Part shown: one piece after another, positions 38,001-53,000 of the stretch
How the letters are laid out: every line of letters begins with the position of its first letter
How positions within the stretch are numbered: the first letter of the stretch is position 1
Assembly (NCBI GenBank): GCA_020974905.1
Contig: CP087563.1
Span: 434,001-498,000 of the forward strand
DNA from: Planctomycetes bacterium syqfu
Lineage (GTDB): Bacteria > Planctomycetota > Phycisphaerae > Phycisphaerales > Phycisphaeraceae
DNA length: 64,000 nt
Reading direction: 5' to 3'
Position numbers and translations under genes: made by a program
The notes under the pieces: generated by a model
What the model was told of the DNA's origin: nothing
The model's database searches: none
The model's input: only the letters and a program-made list of their open reading frames with translations

Positions 38001-41000
38001 GCCTCCGCAGATGAAGTCGAAGTCAATGACTTTAGCAACGCCCGTAACGTTCAAGTCATCGGTCTGATATCTACTGATTCAACCAGCGGTGATACGAGTA
38101 CATTTATTCGTGAACTGGACTTTACCGTCAGCGGTGAATTGATTGCACTGAATATCACTTCAACTGGTGATACCGAATTGATCGCCATTAACCGTGGTAA
38201 TCCCTCAGCCAGCCAGGTAGTCATCTCTGAGGCAGTTGCTACCGTTCAGGACACCGTCTTTATCACCAGTGCAGGTAATAACGCCAGCGATGTTGCTGGC
38301 GACATCAATGACATGCATGTCGTCAATGCAGGTCTTTACGACAGCTACGGCGGACTCCAGGGCTTGGGATCTGACATTCTTGGCCGGTTCTACTCGATTA
38401 ACAGTGGTGTCAATGACTCCCTTAACTATCAGAGCATCGTCCCCAATGCCGACAACAGCTTGCTGGATCTCAATGGTGATGGCACAGCAGACTACCTGTT
38501 GCAAACCGGTTCCTTCGGTGGTGATTTAACCAATATGACCGATTTGACTGTCACGCCGTTGGTCGCCAGCGATGGTCACTACCGTGTGTTTGCAGTGGCA
38601 GATGCTGATGCTAGTGGAACATCAAATCAAGTCATATGGGAACTGATTGACAGCAATCGTACTGGAACAACTCAAATTCTACAGGGGGCTAATTCATCGA
38701 ATATCAATGTCACACCAATTGGCATTGTTGCTGCAGCCAATAGCGTTGATGAAAGTGAGGAATCAACGACTGCAGATAACTTTGGTGGGCTACTGACACA
38801 TATTGGTGCGTTGGAAAATGATCCCAATGGTAATCTTCTATTCACAGCATTTAATGCACAGGTTCCAATTATCACTGGAACAATTAATGTCAGTAATAAC
38901 GGCTTAATCGAAGGTTCAAAGGAAGCAATTCCCGGAACCTCGATTGCTGTTGCTGCTTCCAACGCATTATCTCCGCTTAACGCTGTAACTGGTGAGACAT
39001 TGTATCGTTCCTTTGTTTTGTCAGACGATGGCAATTTGTATTACATCGATTATGACGCTGATATGAAGATGCGTGATATCTGGCATGTCGTTGAAACAGG
39101 TGGTAACACTGACTTGCATCAGGTCACAGCAACGGCTAACGGTACCAATACATCCCTTTTGATTTACACCGCTGGGGTTGATGACGAAGGTGCCACGCTT
39201 GATGACATTCAGGCAATGGATATGAATTTGACAGGAGGCGCTGGATTCACCGAGGGCAGCCTATACTTCGTTGGCGTTGATCCCACCATGTCTTCTGATG
39301 TCCAACGTTTGTTCTCAATTGATATTGATGCGAATGGCAACGGTTCGTTCAATGCAGCCGCGGATAATCATCTTGGTGCTATAGTTGATACCTCATTTAT
39401 TGACGATATCTCAACATCAACTGTCCTAGATGCGGTTTACAATTTCAGTGACAATCCTAATCCGGCGACCAGTGATCTTGGACTTGATGATTTGACCTTG
39501 TTTATTAATGGCAGCCCCACAAATGTGTTAGAGGGTGCATATACGATTCAGGATTTGATTGACAATATCAACGATATTGATGGTCTTTCAGCTTCTTTAG
39601 ATGTTGATGATGATGCACCTGGGACATTTGCAATTTCCGATACAGATGGTGCAGCCATCAATGTGAGTGGTTCTGCTGTTTCGTTCCTGGGATTAACTGG
39701 TGGCACACCAGGTGTCGACGTTACATCAGATTTACTAAGAGCTGTTCATGCTGTTACAGATACGATTAAAGCAGTCGCTTTCGATGGCGATGACTTCTTT
39801 GTGGTGTTTACGGATACCTATACATTTGCCGATGTAGAAGTTGAATCAGAAACAATTGCACGTGTCAACAGTAATGGACAGATTACCCAACGTCACGTAG
39901 TGATGGGTGTTGAGCAGATTGACGGTGTGAATGATGAAACACTATATGTATCAAATATCATTGCTTTGGCACTGAATAGTGAAGGGCAGATGATTGCACT
40001 GGATGACCAGGGGACTGGTGATGATCGTTATTTGATCATTGATACAGATTACACAGATCTGGACACTTCTGACGGCCCAGGCTTTGGTAACACAACCCAA
40101 ATTTCAGACCCAACAGAACGCCAACTACCAGACGGTATCAATGACCTTGCCAGCACTAATGCCGCGACTTTGGCTGCATATGATTCAGTAACTGATAATA
40201 GGTTCTTTGCGGTCGGAAGTGGAACCAGCACAATGTTGGTTAGTGGTGATGAGCTTTACCGCATTAATATGTCTTCCACATCAGTACTTGAGTCGATGAC
40301 AGATGCCAATGAACTCTATTTACGTGCTGATATTGTTGATGCTGTGACCTATGGTGATTCTGGCTTTGCATTAACCGGTGAGAATGTCGGTATGTCAATG
40401 TCACCTGTGACTGGTGATTTGTTCATTTTAATGGATGATGGAGATTACCTTACAAGCAATACTTCTCTTGGAACTGATATTCAAGTTAACACAGAGCGTC
40501 TCATCCAGATAACGCGTGATTCCAGCAACCAACTCATTGCTGATGGTGCAACTGATAGAGGAATTTTGGACCTTGACCCATTCTCTGAAGATGACTACAT
40601 CGGAACTACATCAAATGGCATTGAGTTCCTGAATACGGGCGTTCTTGTTGCACATGTCCTACAACAAGGTGATGGCACTCTGATCCAGCCTCGCTATTAC
40701 AACCAACTCATCGAAATCAACCAGGAAGACGCTTCTCTATCTTACTGGCGTGGCACGGGTACCAATGCTCGTAACACCATGGACAGTAGTCTCAGTGGTC
40801 TTGCATCTGATCCGGCTGGTAACCTCTACAGCTATTCAACGCTGGATTCAGATGACGAAATCTGGATTGGTACACCGGCAGAGCTTTATATCAGTTCCAG
40901 CCAGCAGTCGATTTTCGAATTTGATGTCACTGCTTCGACGGATTATGTCTATAACGCAGTGACCACCGCCAACGAGGACTTCCTTCAGGATACGGCAGAT

Positions 41001-44000
41001 GATCTGCAGAATCCGATTGAAGATATCTTCACGGGTTTGGCGGTCGATGCTCTTGGCAATATTTATGCAACGCTCATTGATATTTCCACATCCAATGATG
41101 TCAACCGTCTGGTACAGATCACACCACCTGGAGCATCTGGTGGTGGTATCTTCAACCGCGTTGGTTCGTCCACCGGTGCGATTCTCGTTAACGGAGCGCA
41201 AACCAATATCCAGGGCCTGGACTTCATGGCAGATGGACGCCTTGTTGCGGTGAACTATCAGGGGGCTGGCCAGGGGCAGTTGATTGCAATCGACACCACC
41301 GATACCACCCTGTCCACGCAACTCAGCGGTTTCTCATCAGACTTTGATGAATCCCGTGGCATTTCGGCTTATGGAAGCTTCCTGTACAGTGCCCAGAATG
41401 TCGATGGTGATGATGACGAAATCTTCACTTCGAGTCTGGAATATGGTTACTACACCATCAATGCTTCCAACGCTTCAGCTAATCTTCAAGGCGTGCTGGT
41501 GGATACCGATGGCAGTAACATCACCGATACCTTTACGGCAGTCGCATTGGATTCGGCGGAAACAACCTATGCTGTCCGTCGCGTGGTTCTTGAAACGTCG
41601 ACACATCTTGCTGCCCTTAACGGCGGTCTGGGTGTGGGTATCTCAAACAATGCTGACTTCCGCATCGACTATGTTGATTCTGTCGGGACAACGCATTCAG
41701 GCACAATTAACCTGTCCCCCAGCTCGATCTCAACCATCGGGCAGGTGGTCGCAGCCATCAATGCCAACAGTGATATCAATGCCTACATCGAAGCGAGTAT
41801 CGATTCAGATGGTTACCTGGTCTTGACGGATCTTCAAAATGGTGGTCCTGGCCAATCGCTTAACGTTGTGCGTCTGAATAACTCTCTCGCAGCAGCGGGT
41901 CTTGGTCTACTGGGTCTGCAACAAGTTGGCGCAACAGCCGTTTATGCCGGTACGTTGATCGCAGGTGATTCGCTTTACCAGGTCGCTGCCGACGCCGACA
42001 GTGATGGCAATGCGGAACTCACTGCATTGGGTCTGGTTTTGAGCCATGTCCGCGTGGATGCCGATACCGATCTGGCTGATCTTAATGGCGGTACGGGTGT
42101 TGATACAGCCGGTGTTGGTACCGATGACCTCCAGATTGCATATACCGCCAATGGTGGTGGTGCCACCACGACAGCTGACTTTGATCTGGATAACTACTCA
42201 ACACTTGGTGATTTGGTTGATGCAATTAATGCAAGTGTGCTTTCGTCTTTGATTGAAGCAAGTATTAATGAGTATGGTTATCTGGAATTGACCGATCTGG
42301 CAACTGATGCTGCGGATTCGATTTCTGCAAGTAGTCTCAACGGTACAACTTCTGCTCAAGACCTCGGACTTGATCAACTGGCACAAGTTGGCACAACTTC
42401 CGTACATCGAGGTGGTCAGTTCGTCACCGCCGACTTCTATACTTACGACACCAACTCCGGTGTTCGCATTGCCACCAACAAGCTTGATGTCGAATCCATG
42501 GTCTTCACACGCGATGACAAACTCGTCGGTTATGACGATGCGGATACCCTCTTTGTCATCGATTATGAATCACCGACCGAATCGGAAATTCTTCTGACCA
42601 GTGGCAGCTATGCATCACTTCGCGGTTTCACCACCGACAGTGAAGGTTACTTCCTGGCCATCAAGGACAATGCAGCGATTAATGACACGCTGATGATCAG
42701 TTCCAGTGGCCAAAGCATTCTCACCTACAACGATCCGGGTGATATTGCTGGCGGCGGTATTGACATTGACACGCAGGCTGACGATGAAGCCCTGATTGAC
42801 GGTGGTTCCATCACACAGCAGATCACCGGTTTGGCCAAGCATGACGGCGTTGTGTATGCCGTACGTCATGTGGATGGTCAGGACCTGCTCTTTACCGTGA
42901 ATCAGACTACTGGTGCGATCACAGAAATGGGTGCCATTCAGATTGAAGGTGTGGACACCCAGATCGATGGCATGGACTTCACCGAAGACGGTCGCCTGAT
43001 CGCCTTGGATACCCTCACCGAAGGCCTGATCTCCATCGGATACCCAAGCTCCAGCTATAACAATGGTGCATTCTCCGACCCAACGCAATCGGTGCGTCTC
43101 AGTGCAGATTTCAGTGTTGACAGCTTTAATATCTCCCTGGCATCTGACAGCAACGGTTACTTCTACACCTATGACACCGTGACCCACGAATTGCGTCAGA
43201 GCACCAACTACCAGTCCGTGCTTCACTTTGATCCGACAACGGGTACCGTGGTTTCACAAACCCATATCGTTGATGAAAACGGCATTGTGACCGAAGACAT
43301 CGTCGGTATCAGCTATGATCCGGATGGCACGCTCTATGGTGTGGTACGCGATGAAACCAATAACCAAGATCTGCTTTACGTCTTTGAAACCGATACCTTC
43401 GGCGTGATCTCCGGCGACATCACCCAAATCTCCGGCAGTGAAACGGGCGATGGCGTGATTCGTATTGGTGCAACGGATGATTTGACACAGGTCTCAGCCA
43501 TTGAGTTTGCCCGTGACGGCTCCCTGTTTGCTTTGGACCTGGCGACCAATCAGTTGGTCCGAATTGACCTGACTGATCCGTATAACTCAGAAGCCATCAC
43601 CGGCAGTGCAGACATTGCACTCTTTGACGGTTTGACTTCCGATGCCGATGGTCTGTTCTACACCATGGTCTCCAATGTTGAAGAAGGTGGAACCTATAAC
43701 CGTGATCTGCTGTTACAGAGTTCCAGCGAGCAGACCCTCTTCAAGTATTCCACGCCAGTCACTTCGACGGATATGGGTGGCACGGACTATGCCATGGCCG
43801 ACGCCGATTCATTGACACTTGAAGATGGCAGCGGTGATTCGATTTCCAACTCTGTTACCGGTTTGGCATACAACGTGGACGGTGATCTTTATGTTGCCAT
43901 CCAGACTTCCTCTGGTACGCACATCCTCTGGTATGACGCTTCGGTGACTTCTGTTGATGCCATTGTTGGTGGCACGTTATCACTGGAAAGTGTTGGTGAT

Positions 44001-47000
44001 GTCAATGTCGCTGGTGCAGATGTGTCGTTGGGTGAAATGGACTTTAACAGCCAGGACACACTCATCGCCATCGATCGTATCAGTCAATCACTGATCGTCA
44101 TTGATACCAATAATCCAGCAACATCACTGTTGCTTGATGACTCGTCTGATGTTTCAAACCTGATGGGTCTGAGTATTGATGCCAACGATTACGTGTACAG
44201 CATCCGCAATGATGTGGATGGCGATAACAATGTCGAACTGGTCCAATCGACCAACAATCAAGGTCTGTACCTCTTCGATGTCGCCAATGAACTGTGGTCC
44301 AACCTGGGCGATCTGTTCGGCGGTAACATCTCCACGGGTGATACCATCACCGCCCTGGCCATGCTCAACGGCACGCTCTATGGCACGTTGCGTGACAAGG
44401 AAGTGGATGTCACTGAAGCAACCCTCCTCACCCGATTGCTCAACGGCTTTGATGCTAACAGTACCAATGGCGCTGGTGAAATGACCATTACCCGCGGTGA
44501 CAATACTGATTTGACCATTAACCTGATTGATCAACTTGATGGCACGACGGAACTCTCGGAAATTGGTGGCATCACCACCACCGGTGATTCCTCGGCAGAC
44601 ATCCGTATTACAACAACTGATGGTACGACCTATGACATCGATCTCGATGCGTTGGTCGTTACGACAACGGATGAGCTGACGCTCCAGCAAATCATTGATG
44701 CTGTTCACACGGCAACATCCAACAATGTCACCCTGGCGATTAACAGCGAACTTAACGCACTTGAATTAACCGACAATGTCGGTGGTACCGATGCTAGCTT
44801 GCGTGTTCAGAATCTGAGCACTTCCACAGCAGCAACGGAACTCGGCCTGCAGGGTAGTGATACCGATGCTGATGGTCTGATCGAAGGTTCCTATCTCACC
44901 GATCGCACCGTTGCAGACCTGATTGATGCGGTCAATAACAATGAAGAAAACACCAGCCGTGCGCTTGTTGTGCTCGATGCAGTCCCAACAGATGGCGATA
45001 CCATTCAGATCAATGATGGTGAAGGTCACACGGTGACATTCGAATTCAACGATACGGCTGTTGATGCTTCTACAACCAGTGGTAATGTGGTTGTGAACAT
45101 CAACGGATTGTCAATCAATCAGGTACTTCAAGCGTTGAAGGCTCAGATCGAAGCAAGCACTCTGAATGTCAATGAGAACACATCAGAGATTAATGGCAAT
45201 GTTCTGACCATCTATCACGACACCATCCATCTTGATAATGAAGTTGGCCTGCTTTCGACGACTGGCGTCAACATCAATGTCACCGACTTTGGCGTGGTTC
45301 GTTTGTCTGTGAGTGATGATGCAACGGGCTTGACGTTGGTTGACGGTCTGGTGGCAGATGCATTGACAGACACGCATGTCACGGCGATCACCGTGGTCGA
45401 TGCAGGTGGCACTTCCGTTGCCACTAACCTTGGATTTGTTGCACCGTCCAGTAGCGCGACGGTGGTTGAAAACACCATCGTCAGTAGCGATCTGCGTAAC
45501 GATCAGGACATCCTGGTGACGATTGCGGATACGGGACAGGTGACACGCATCGGTGCGATCAGTACCAATGGCGGTGCCACGACCACCCAGATCCAATCCA
45601 TGGAAGCCGGAACGGATAACAACCTCATCGGTTACACCGTCGATGGCACGATGATCAGCATCGACTATGCAAACGATCCTGCAGACTCCATTGAGATTTC
45701 CGATCCCAATGTGCTTGCTGGTTACAACGGCATGGCCACCGATGCGGATGGTTTTGTCTATGCCTTTAATGCTAGCACCAACGAAATCTATGTCAGTTCC
45801 AATCAACAGTCACTGTGGCAAATTGATTCGTCAACCGGTGAAAGTATCAACGAGTTTGCACTGAGCTCCGCGACCACGGAAACCTTCCTGGCTGCAGCCT
45901 ATGATCAAACCAATGACCTGATCTATGCTGTGACTGGTGATGCGGATGATCAAATCCTTTGGGTGATTGATGCAACCGATGGTAGCGTGAGTTATCAACT
46001 GGATATTACCTTTGATGTCACTGGCAACAACGCGCTGACACAACTTGATATCCAGGCCATGGAATTCACTTCCACCGGACGTCTTCTTGCGATCAATCAA
46101 GGGGCAACTGGCAAGCAATACGTCGAGTTTGATGTTGCCAGCATCACCGGTGGCGATACAGCCATTGAAGCCCAGAAGGTCAACGACGAAGGTGATCTGC
46201 TTGATGATCTGGTTGGTTTGACGGCTGATAATGAAGGTCGTTTCTACAGCGTTGGTGACGATAATATCTCCAATAACGTTCTCTACACCTCTACGGGCAG
46301 CATTTACAACGTCGGCTCGACCACCACGACCGAAGGCGGTGTGAAATATGCACAGTCAACACAAATTAGCACGGTTCCGATCGACCTGCTGGGTAGTGTG
46401 GTCGGCTTGGCCTTTGACAATTCAGACACACTCTACGCCGTAACGCATCAGCAACTTGGTTCAACCGAAGTCGATACGCTTTACCAACTTGATCTGACTG
46501 GTTCTGCAACGAATCTAGGTGCCATTAATGTTATTGACGGCAATACAGATGAAAATGATCCCAATGAGGACTTTACCTACATCATCGGCATGGACTTTAC
46601 CAGTGACAACGAATTGCTGGCTTTTGACAATGCTGATGGCGCTTTCCGTGAAAGCAGTATTGACTACGGTACAACGGATAATGATGGTGTTCGTCTGATT
46701 CAAATCAACCTTGATGAACCTGGCCTCAGCACATCATTGACCGCTCCGATTGATTCATCAACGTACGATTACGTCGGCTTGACAATCGACAGCCAGGACC
46801 GCCTGATCTCCTTTGATCGCAATGGTGATGATACGCTGCGCATCACAAGTGACAGTCCTGAGCAGGTGCTGTTCCTGATTACCCATGATGTCGTTGCTGG
46901 TACTGCGACATACGAAATACTGGGGGTGATTGATTCAGCAGGCCTTGGTCTTGATGCAGACGAATTGATCGTCGAATTGGCCATGAATCCTGATACGCAG

Positions 47001-50000
47001 ACACTCTTTGGTATTGTCCGTGACAAGGGTGATGAAAATGATCCGACGGATAATTACGATCGTCTGGTGATTCTTTACAACAATGTTGTAAACAACGTTC
47101 CCACAATCGACAGCTCGATTAACGGTACCGTCAGCATTGACTACGTCGGTGACAGTGATGGTGACAACATCGCGGACGAAGCTGGTTCTGCCATCCTGCG
47201 TGCTGATGGTACACACGCGATCATCAACGGCATGGACTTTGGTGTCGGTGATGTCAATGGTGATGGTATCCGCGATCTCTATGCGATTGACGCATCTGAT
47301 GTTGACGGTAATTCGTTGATTCTCATCGGTGACGTTGACACAGATGGCAACATGGATCCCAATGCCGTTACGTTTATGCAGTTCATGGGTGAAGAACTCG
47401 ACTCTTACAGCAGCTTCACCTCTGACGAATATGGCGTGTTCTATGCACATAACCAGACCACCAACATGCTCGAAACCAGCGGTACGATTCTTGCGGTTGG
47501 TTTCAATCATGATGCCCCGGTCATCACTGGTTCTGTCGGTGGCGTGATCGGTCAGGACCAGCGTAGATTCTGGGTCGAAGACGGTTCAGGTATCGAATTC
47601 GCCTTTATCGATGTGACGGCAGATCGCGACGGTGTCATCTGGGCGGTTGTCCTTGATAACGAACCGGGCATCGGTGTTTATGATCTCTTCCAGATTCAGC
47701 AGGACCCAGACACCCGTGAAGTCACCGGCTTTATTCAGGCCAATTCTGAGATCAGTTATATCCATTGGCCCGGTAACCCCCCGCCACCGGTTCTGGATAT
47801 CACTGCGATTGATGCGCATCCTGGTGATGGTACGCTGTATATCGCTTGTGAAGATACGACCATTGCATCGCTCAGTGGTAAGACGGCAACGTCCGTGCTG
47901 GATATTGCCGGTCTTGAAGGCCTTGAAGAGATGACGATTGTCACCTTTGCCTTCTCCAATTATCAACCAGGCCAAGCTTCCCCGCCTAACTCGCATCCGG
48001 AAGTGACATTGATCGTTGAAGATCTCACGGGTGTTCAATACATCGTGATCATCAACTATACCAATGACACCATTGTTGCTGGTCCGGTTCCGTTGCTCGA
48101 TGAGAACGGCAATGCCATCAACATTGCTGCCGTCGATTACAACGCACAGGGCTATCGCAATCCGATGCAGTCACCCACTGCTGTTACATCGGTTGAATCA
48201 GACCTGATCGCATTGGAAGCAGTTGATCCTGACAATCCCAACGGACGTGTTCTTTACAACATTGGTACAGGCCGCAACGACCAGACGTTGGGGACCGTCA
48301 CCACTGTGACCGATCCAACCAACAATGCAGCCGACTATATTTCTGATCGCATGGTGGGTTACACCTCCATCGCCGGACCGTATGGTGGTGCCAATGATCT
48401 GACGGGCGACTTTAACTATGCCGGTCGCTTCTTCAGTGTGTATGACACCGATGGCACGTTGGATGAGAACGGTGATGGACTCTTTGACACTGATGAATTG
48501 TGGGTCAGCGGCAACCGTCTGTATGCAGTGAACAGTCTGACCGGCCTGGCTTCTGTCCGAGGCAATCTGGTGATTGAGGACAGTGAATCCATCCACGGTA
48601 TCGCTGTTGCAGAAGACATCAAGGGTCTGGCATTTGAAGGTAGTTTCGAAGATGGCAAGGGTGATCTCTATGCCATCTGGGATGATCTGCAATATCGTGA
48701 TGGCAACGGCAACCCCATTGATGACAGCACTGATCATGAAAGCGTTGATCGTCTGATCACCATTGATGAATGGACCGGCGAAGTCTCCGTGATTGGTACA
48801 GTCACCATTGCTGATAATCCCGATCCGGCCGATGCCGACAGTGGTAATGCCCAGAGTCCGCGCATCAATACCGCCATCCGTGGTATGGACTTTGATGCCG
48901 ATGGTGAACTCATTGCCATCCATGGCGAACCCAGCGGCGCAGGTTCAGAACTCTCGAACATCAACGGCGTCTCCGGTTCTATCGAACGCCAGACCATTAT
49001 GGTGAACCTGGATAATCCGACCGACGATTCCTTGATCATCTCAGCGCCAGGCAGCATCCGTAGTGACCTGCATGGCTATGCTGCAGATAGCAATGGTCGC
49101 TTCTACAGCATCTTCGACTATGACTTTGTTGATCCGACGGTCACCATCAGCGGTGTCCAGAATTCTGAACTCTGGGCCAGTGATGACTTTAATCCGCTTG
49201 TCTCGGTTAATGGTGACTTTAACACCATTGCTGTGGACATCTACGGCAACCTGATGTCAGCTGATATCGACATTGAAGATATCACCTTCATTACCGCTGA
49301 TGTCAACGGCGTGGAAGTTCTCTACGGTGTTCTTTACAACAAGGACAAACAGCAGACCGAACTTTACAAGATCAATCGTAATCCCGTCACCGGTGGTTTG
49401 AACTTCGATCCCGATCAAGTCAATACCAACGACGGCGTCGGTTTACAGTCACTGACATTCGTGGGTGTGATTACCGACGATACCGGCATGCAGTACAGTG
49501 GTATCCAGGCGATCACCTCGGCTGTCAATACCAATGATCTGTATGTGGTTGGCTTTAATGCAGACATTCCGATTCCCGATATCAGTGTCGGCCAGAACCT
49601 GGGTGTCACCACCAATATCTATGGCATCACCACGGTGGGTGACCGTACCTTTGTCCTTGCACCCAACACCACATCAACAACCGTTGATGACGTGACAACC
49701 ACCACGACGACCACAGGTTTGTTTGAAGTGCTGTACAACTCTGATGGTTCGGTGAGCAGCTACGAATTACGCGTGGCAGACACCGGCCTTTCATCCGCAG
49801 TCAAGGATCTGGCTGTCAACCATGCCACCGGCACGATGTACGCTGTCGATGGCGCAACCAACACCATTTATCAGATTCTCACGGATGGTGCTGCTGTCGC
49901 TTTGGGTGTTCTTGGTATCAGCCAGTTCAATCCTGAAGCCACGATGGATGCAATTGCGCCGGTTGCCTTGTCCGATAGTGTCAAGGCCATTGCCGTTGAC

Positions 50001-53000
50001 CGTAGTGGCAAGTACATGTACATCGTCGTGGATTCGATCCCCAGTCAGTACAACCCTGGCAGTGCTGATCCCAACGAAGGTGACCACCTGATCCAGATCC
50101 GTATTGATCAGCTTGATTCAACTGCAGGTACTGCCACCCTGGCTGGCATGCTCAAGGGTGAAATCATTGATCAAAGCGGTAATGACGTGGACATTGTTGC
50201 CATGGACTTCACACTTGAAGGTGAGTTGGTGGCCTATGACACTTACGCCCAGGGTCAGCAAGGTGCCAACGACTGGCGAATGATCCAGATCGACACATCT
50301 GAAGCATACAGTGAAACATTGACCAAGAACGTCGCTGCCACCCAAATCTCGCTGCCAGGTAGTATCAGCAGCAGCTTCCAGGGATATGCGATTAACCAAT
50401 ACGGTCGCGGCATCAGTGTCCGTGTGGGTGCCACACCGTCAGAACTTTACATCACAGGCAACCAGCTGCTGCATGTGCCGCTGGTGACGACCGATGTCAA
50501 TCAGGATGGTTTGACGCTAGAAGCCGTGGTTGATGTGGTGGGTAATCTGGATACCGAAGGGACGATTTACTCAGACATCACCGGCTTGATTTCTCACCCG
50601 ACGCAGCCGTTGCTCTTTGCATCGTCAAACCAGAAGGGTTCGAGCACGACCAACCTGTTGACCTTGAGCACCACCGATGGTTCGGCTGGTATTCTCGGTG
50701 CCGTTCAAGTTGATGGTGCCAATACCGATCTGTTGGGTCTTGCCTTGCATGCTGACGGTACACTGGGTGCCATCGATGCCTCATTGGGTGAAGGTAGCTA
50801 CCGCACCATCACCATCGGCATTCCTACTGTTTCTGAAATCGTTGGCGTGATTCGCGTTGACAATCAGGACACACAGGTTGCTGGCATCGACTTTATCGAC
50901 ATCGACGGTGATGGCGTCAACGAACTGATTGCCTACGATGACTCGCAGCGTGTTGACGGTGAGATCGTTCGTCGCTTCATTGAAATCAATACATCCAATC
51001 CATCACAGTCAATCGAATTGTCCGACATGGGCCGTGTCTCAACCGACATCTCCGGCCTGTCTGCCGTAATCAATCCTGACAGTGGCGATTGGGAACTCTA
51101 TGCCTTTGCCAATGACACACCGCTGAATAGCGCCATGGTCATGGCAACTGAAAACACAGTGACCACTGCGAACATCAACGGCGAAGCTGCAACACTCTTT
51201 ACCAATGTCCAGGGCGACCTTGGCATTCAGGAAGAGTTTGTCGACATCACCGTGGTAACGGACTCAGTTTCTGGCATTGAGTATGTCTATGCGGTGATCG
51301 GTAACAGTACCGATGGATTCAGCATGATCCGCTTCCAGGAAGATGATCCGACAACGATTGAACAACTCGGTTCGATTCTCAGCCCCAATGACCAGGATAT
51401 CGACGATATCTATGCACTGACGACCAATCCCAATAGCGGTGACATCGTCTTTGTCGGCCGTCGCAGTGGCCAGTCTGAACTGGAAGTCTTCACCATTGAA
51501 GCCAGCGATCTGACCAATCTGGAGGCCAAAGCAAGTACATCCAGAACCCTGATTGTGGATGGTGATTCAAGCTATCTGGCTGCCGGTGCGATCACAGCCC
51601 TGGCGTTTATGGCTGGTACCAGTAATAACCGTCTGTTTGGCATCTATTCTGACGATACCGGTGATGAACATTCCGACCGCCTGATGAGCATCAGCCTGGT
51701 CAGTGGCAATGTCATTGACTTTGGTGAAGTGAAGATTGGTGACGAAGACAACACCACCAACATCATTGCCATGGAAGCCCGCACTGACATCAATGGTGTG
51801 TCGAGCCTTGTTGCCATTGATACGTCACTGGTCAACCTGGGTACTGGCGAACGTCGTCTGGTTGAGTTGAAGCTCGATTCAGATAGTACGGTTGGCCAAA
51901 TCCATGCCATGGACTTTGATGAAGATGGCAATCTCTATGTCATCACGCAGGACTTTGATGGCAATACGTCCATCGACTCAAGTACGTTGCTGAGTACGGA
52001 AGTGGATTCTGACAATGCCCACATCATCAGCACGACCGACGTGGCCTTGATCAGCATTGACAAGGACTCAGGCAAGTTTATCGCGCCAGAAGGTACGAAC
52101 TTTGCAGACAGCGACGTTCGCCCGATCCTTCTGTCGGGCTATGAAGTCATTGGTGATTACCTGGGTATGGCGTTTGATTCTGATGGTGATATTTATGCGA
52201 CTTATCGTGAAGCACCGGATGATGAAAATACCGTTCTCCATCGCATCACATTCACCGGCACCAGCACCTTTGCGACGACGCAGTCGATCGGTGACGTGGT
52301 GGTTGGCAGCACCAATACCGATGTGAATTCACTGACCTTCGCCGTTGATGCCGATGGCAATGAGATCCTGGTTGGTATTGACTTGGAGCCTGAAGATGGT
52401 GCCCGACTGGTGAAAATCAACCCGCTCTCGGGTGTGGCCGAAGCCATGACGACCGAAGGTGCCGTGGTGGCTGCCAGCGGTTTGGCAAGTTACGCCGAAG
52501 GTTCGGATCGCCCATTGCTCTTTACCACATACGGCGGTGATGTGATCCGCGGTTCAGCGATTTCCATGTCGGTTGATGCTGAGACAGGTGAATCAATTGT
52601 CGAAAGTGTCCTTGGCGCGGACTTCAGCCCGGTTGACGGCCTGCTTTATGTCGTCGCTCATGAAACCACCGATGATGGCACACGCGACTTTATCTACACG
52701 ATTGATACCGAGGCAGGTAATGCATCTGCTGTCCAGAACAGTCTCACACGTCTGGATGTCTCACTGACAACCACCCCCAATGACGAAAGGATCACATCGT
52801 TTGTCTTTGACACTTACGAAGACATTAACGGTGATCAACAGGAACGCATCCTGGCTTACCGTATCAATGGTGATGGTGAAGGTGAACTTGTCACCATGAT
52901 GGTCCTGCGTGACGATCAGGATCAACCCTTGTCCATCTTCAGCCTGAGTACTGTCGCGGTTGAATACCTGGGTGAAACGATCGACACCGTGTCGGGTCTT

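Larger units (their letters stand above)
36090..41580 (+). repeat. Propeller-like block
   Basis: Residues about 9387-11216. Phrases such as LYFVALDGVDTQYKLYSL, QGLGSDILGRFYSI and GLASDPAGNLYSYS place it in the same repeat family as the blocks to its right. One IN-like unit interrupts it near 39480-39720, and its middle is AT-rich. Confidence 0.55.
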
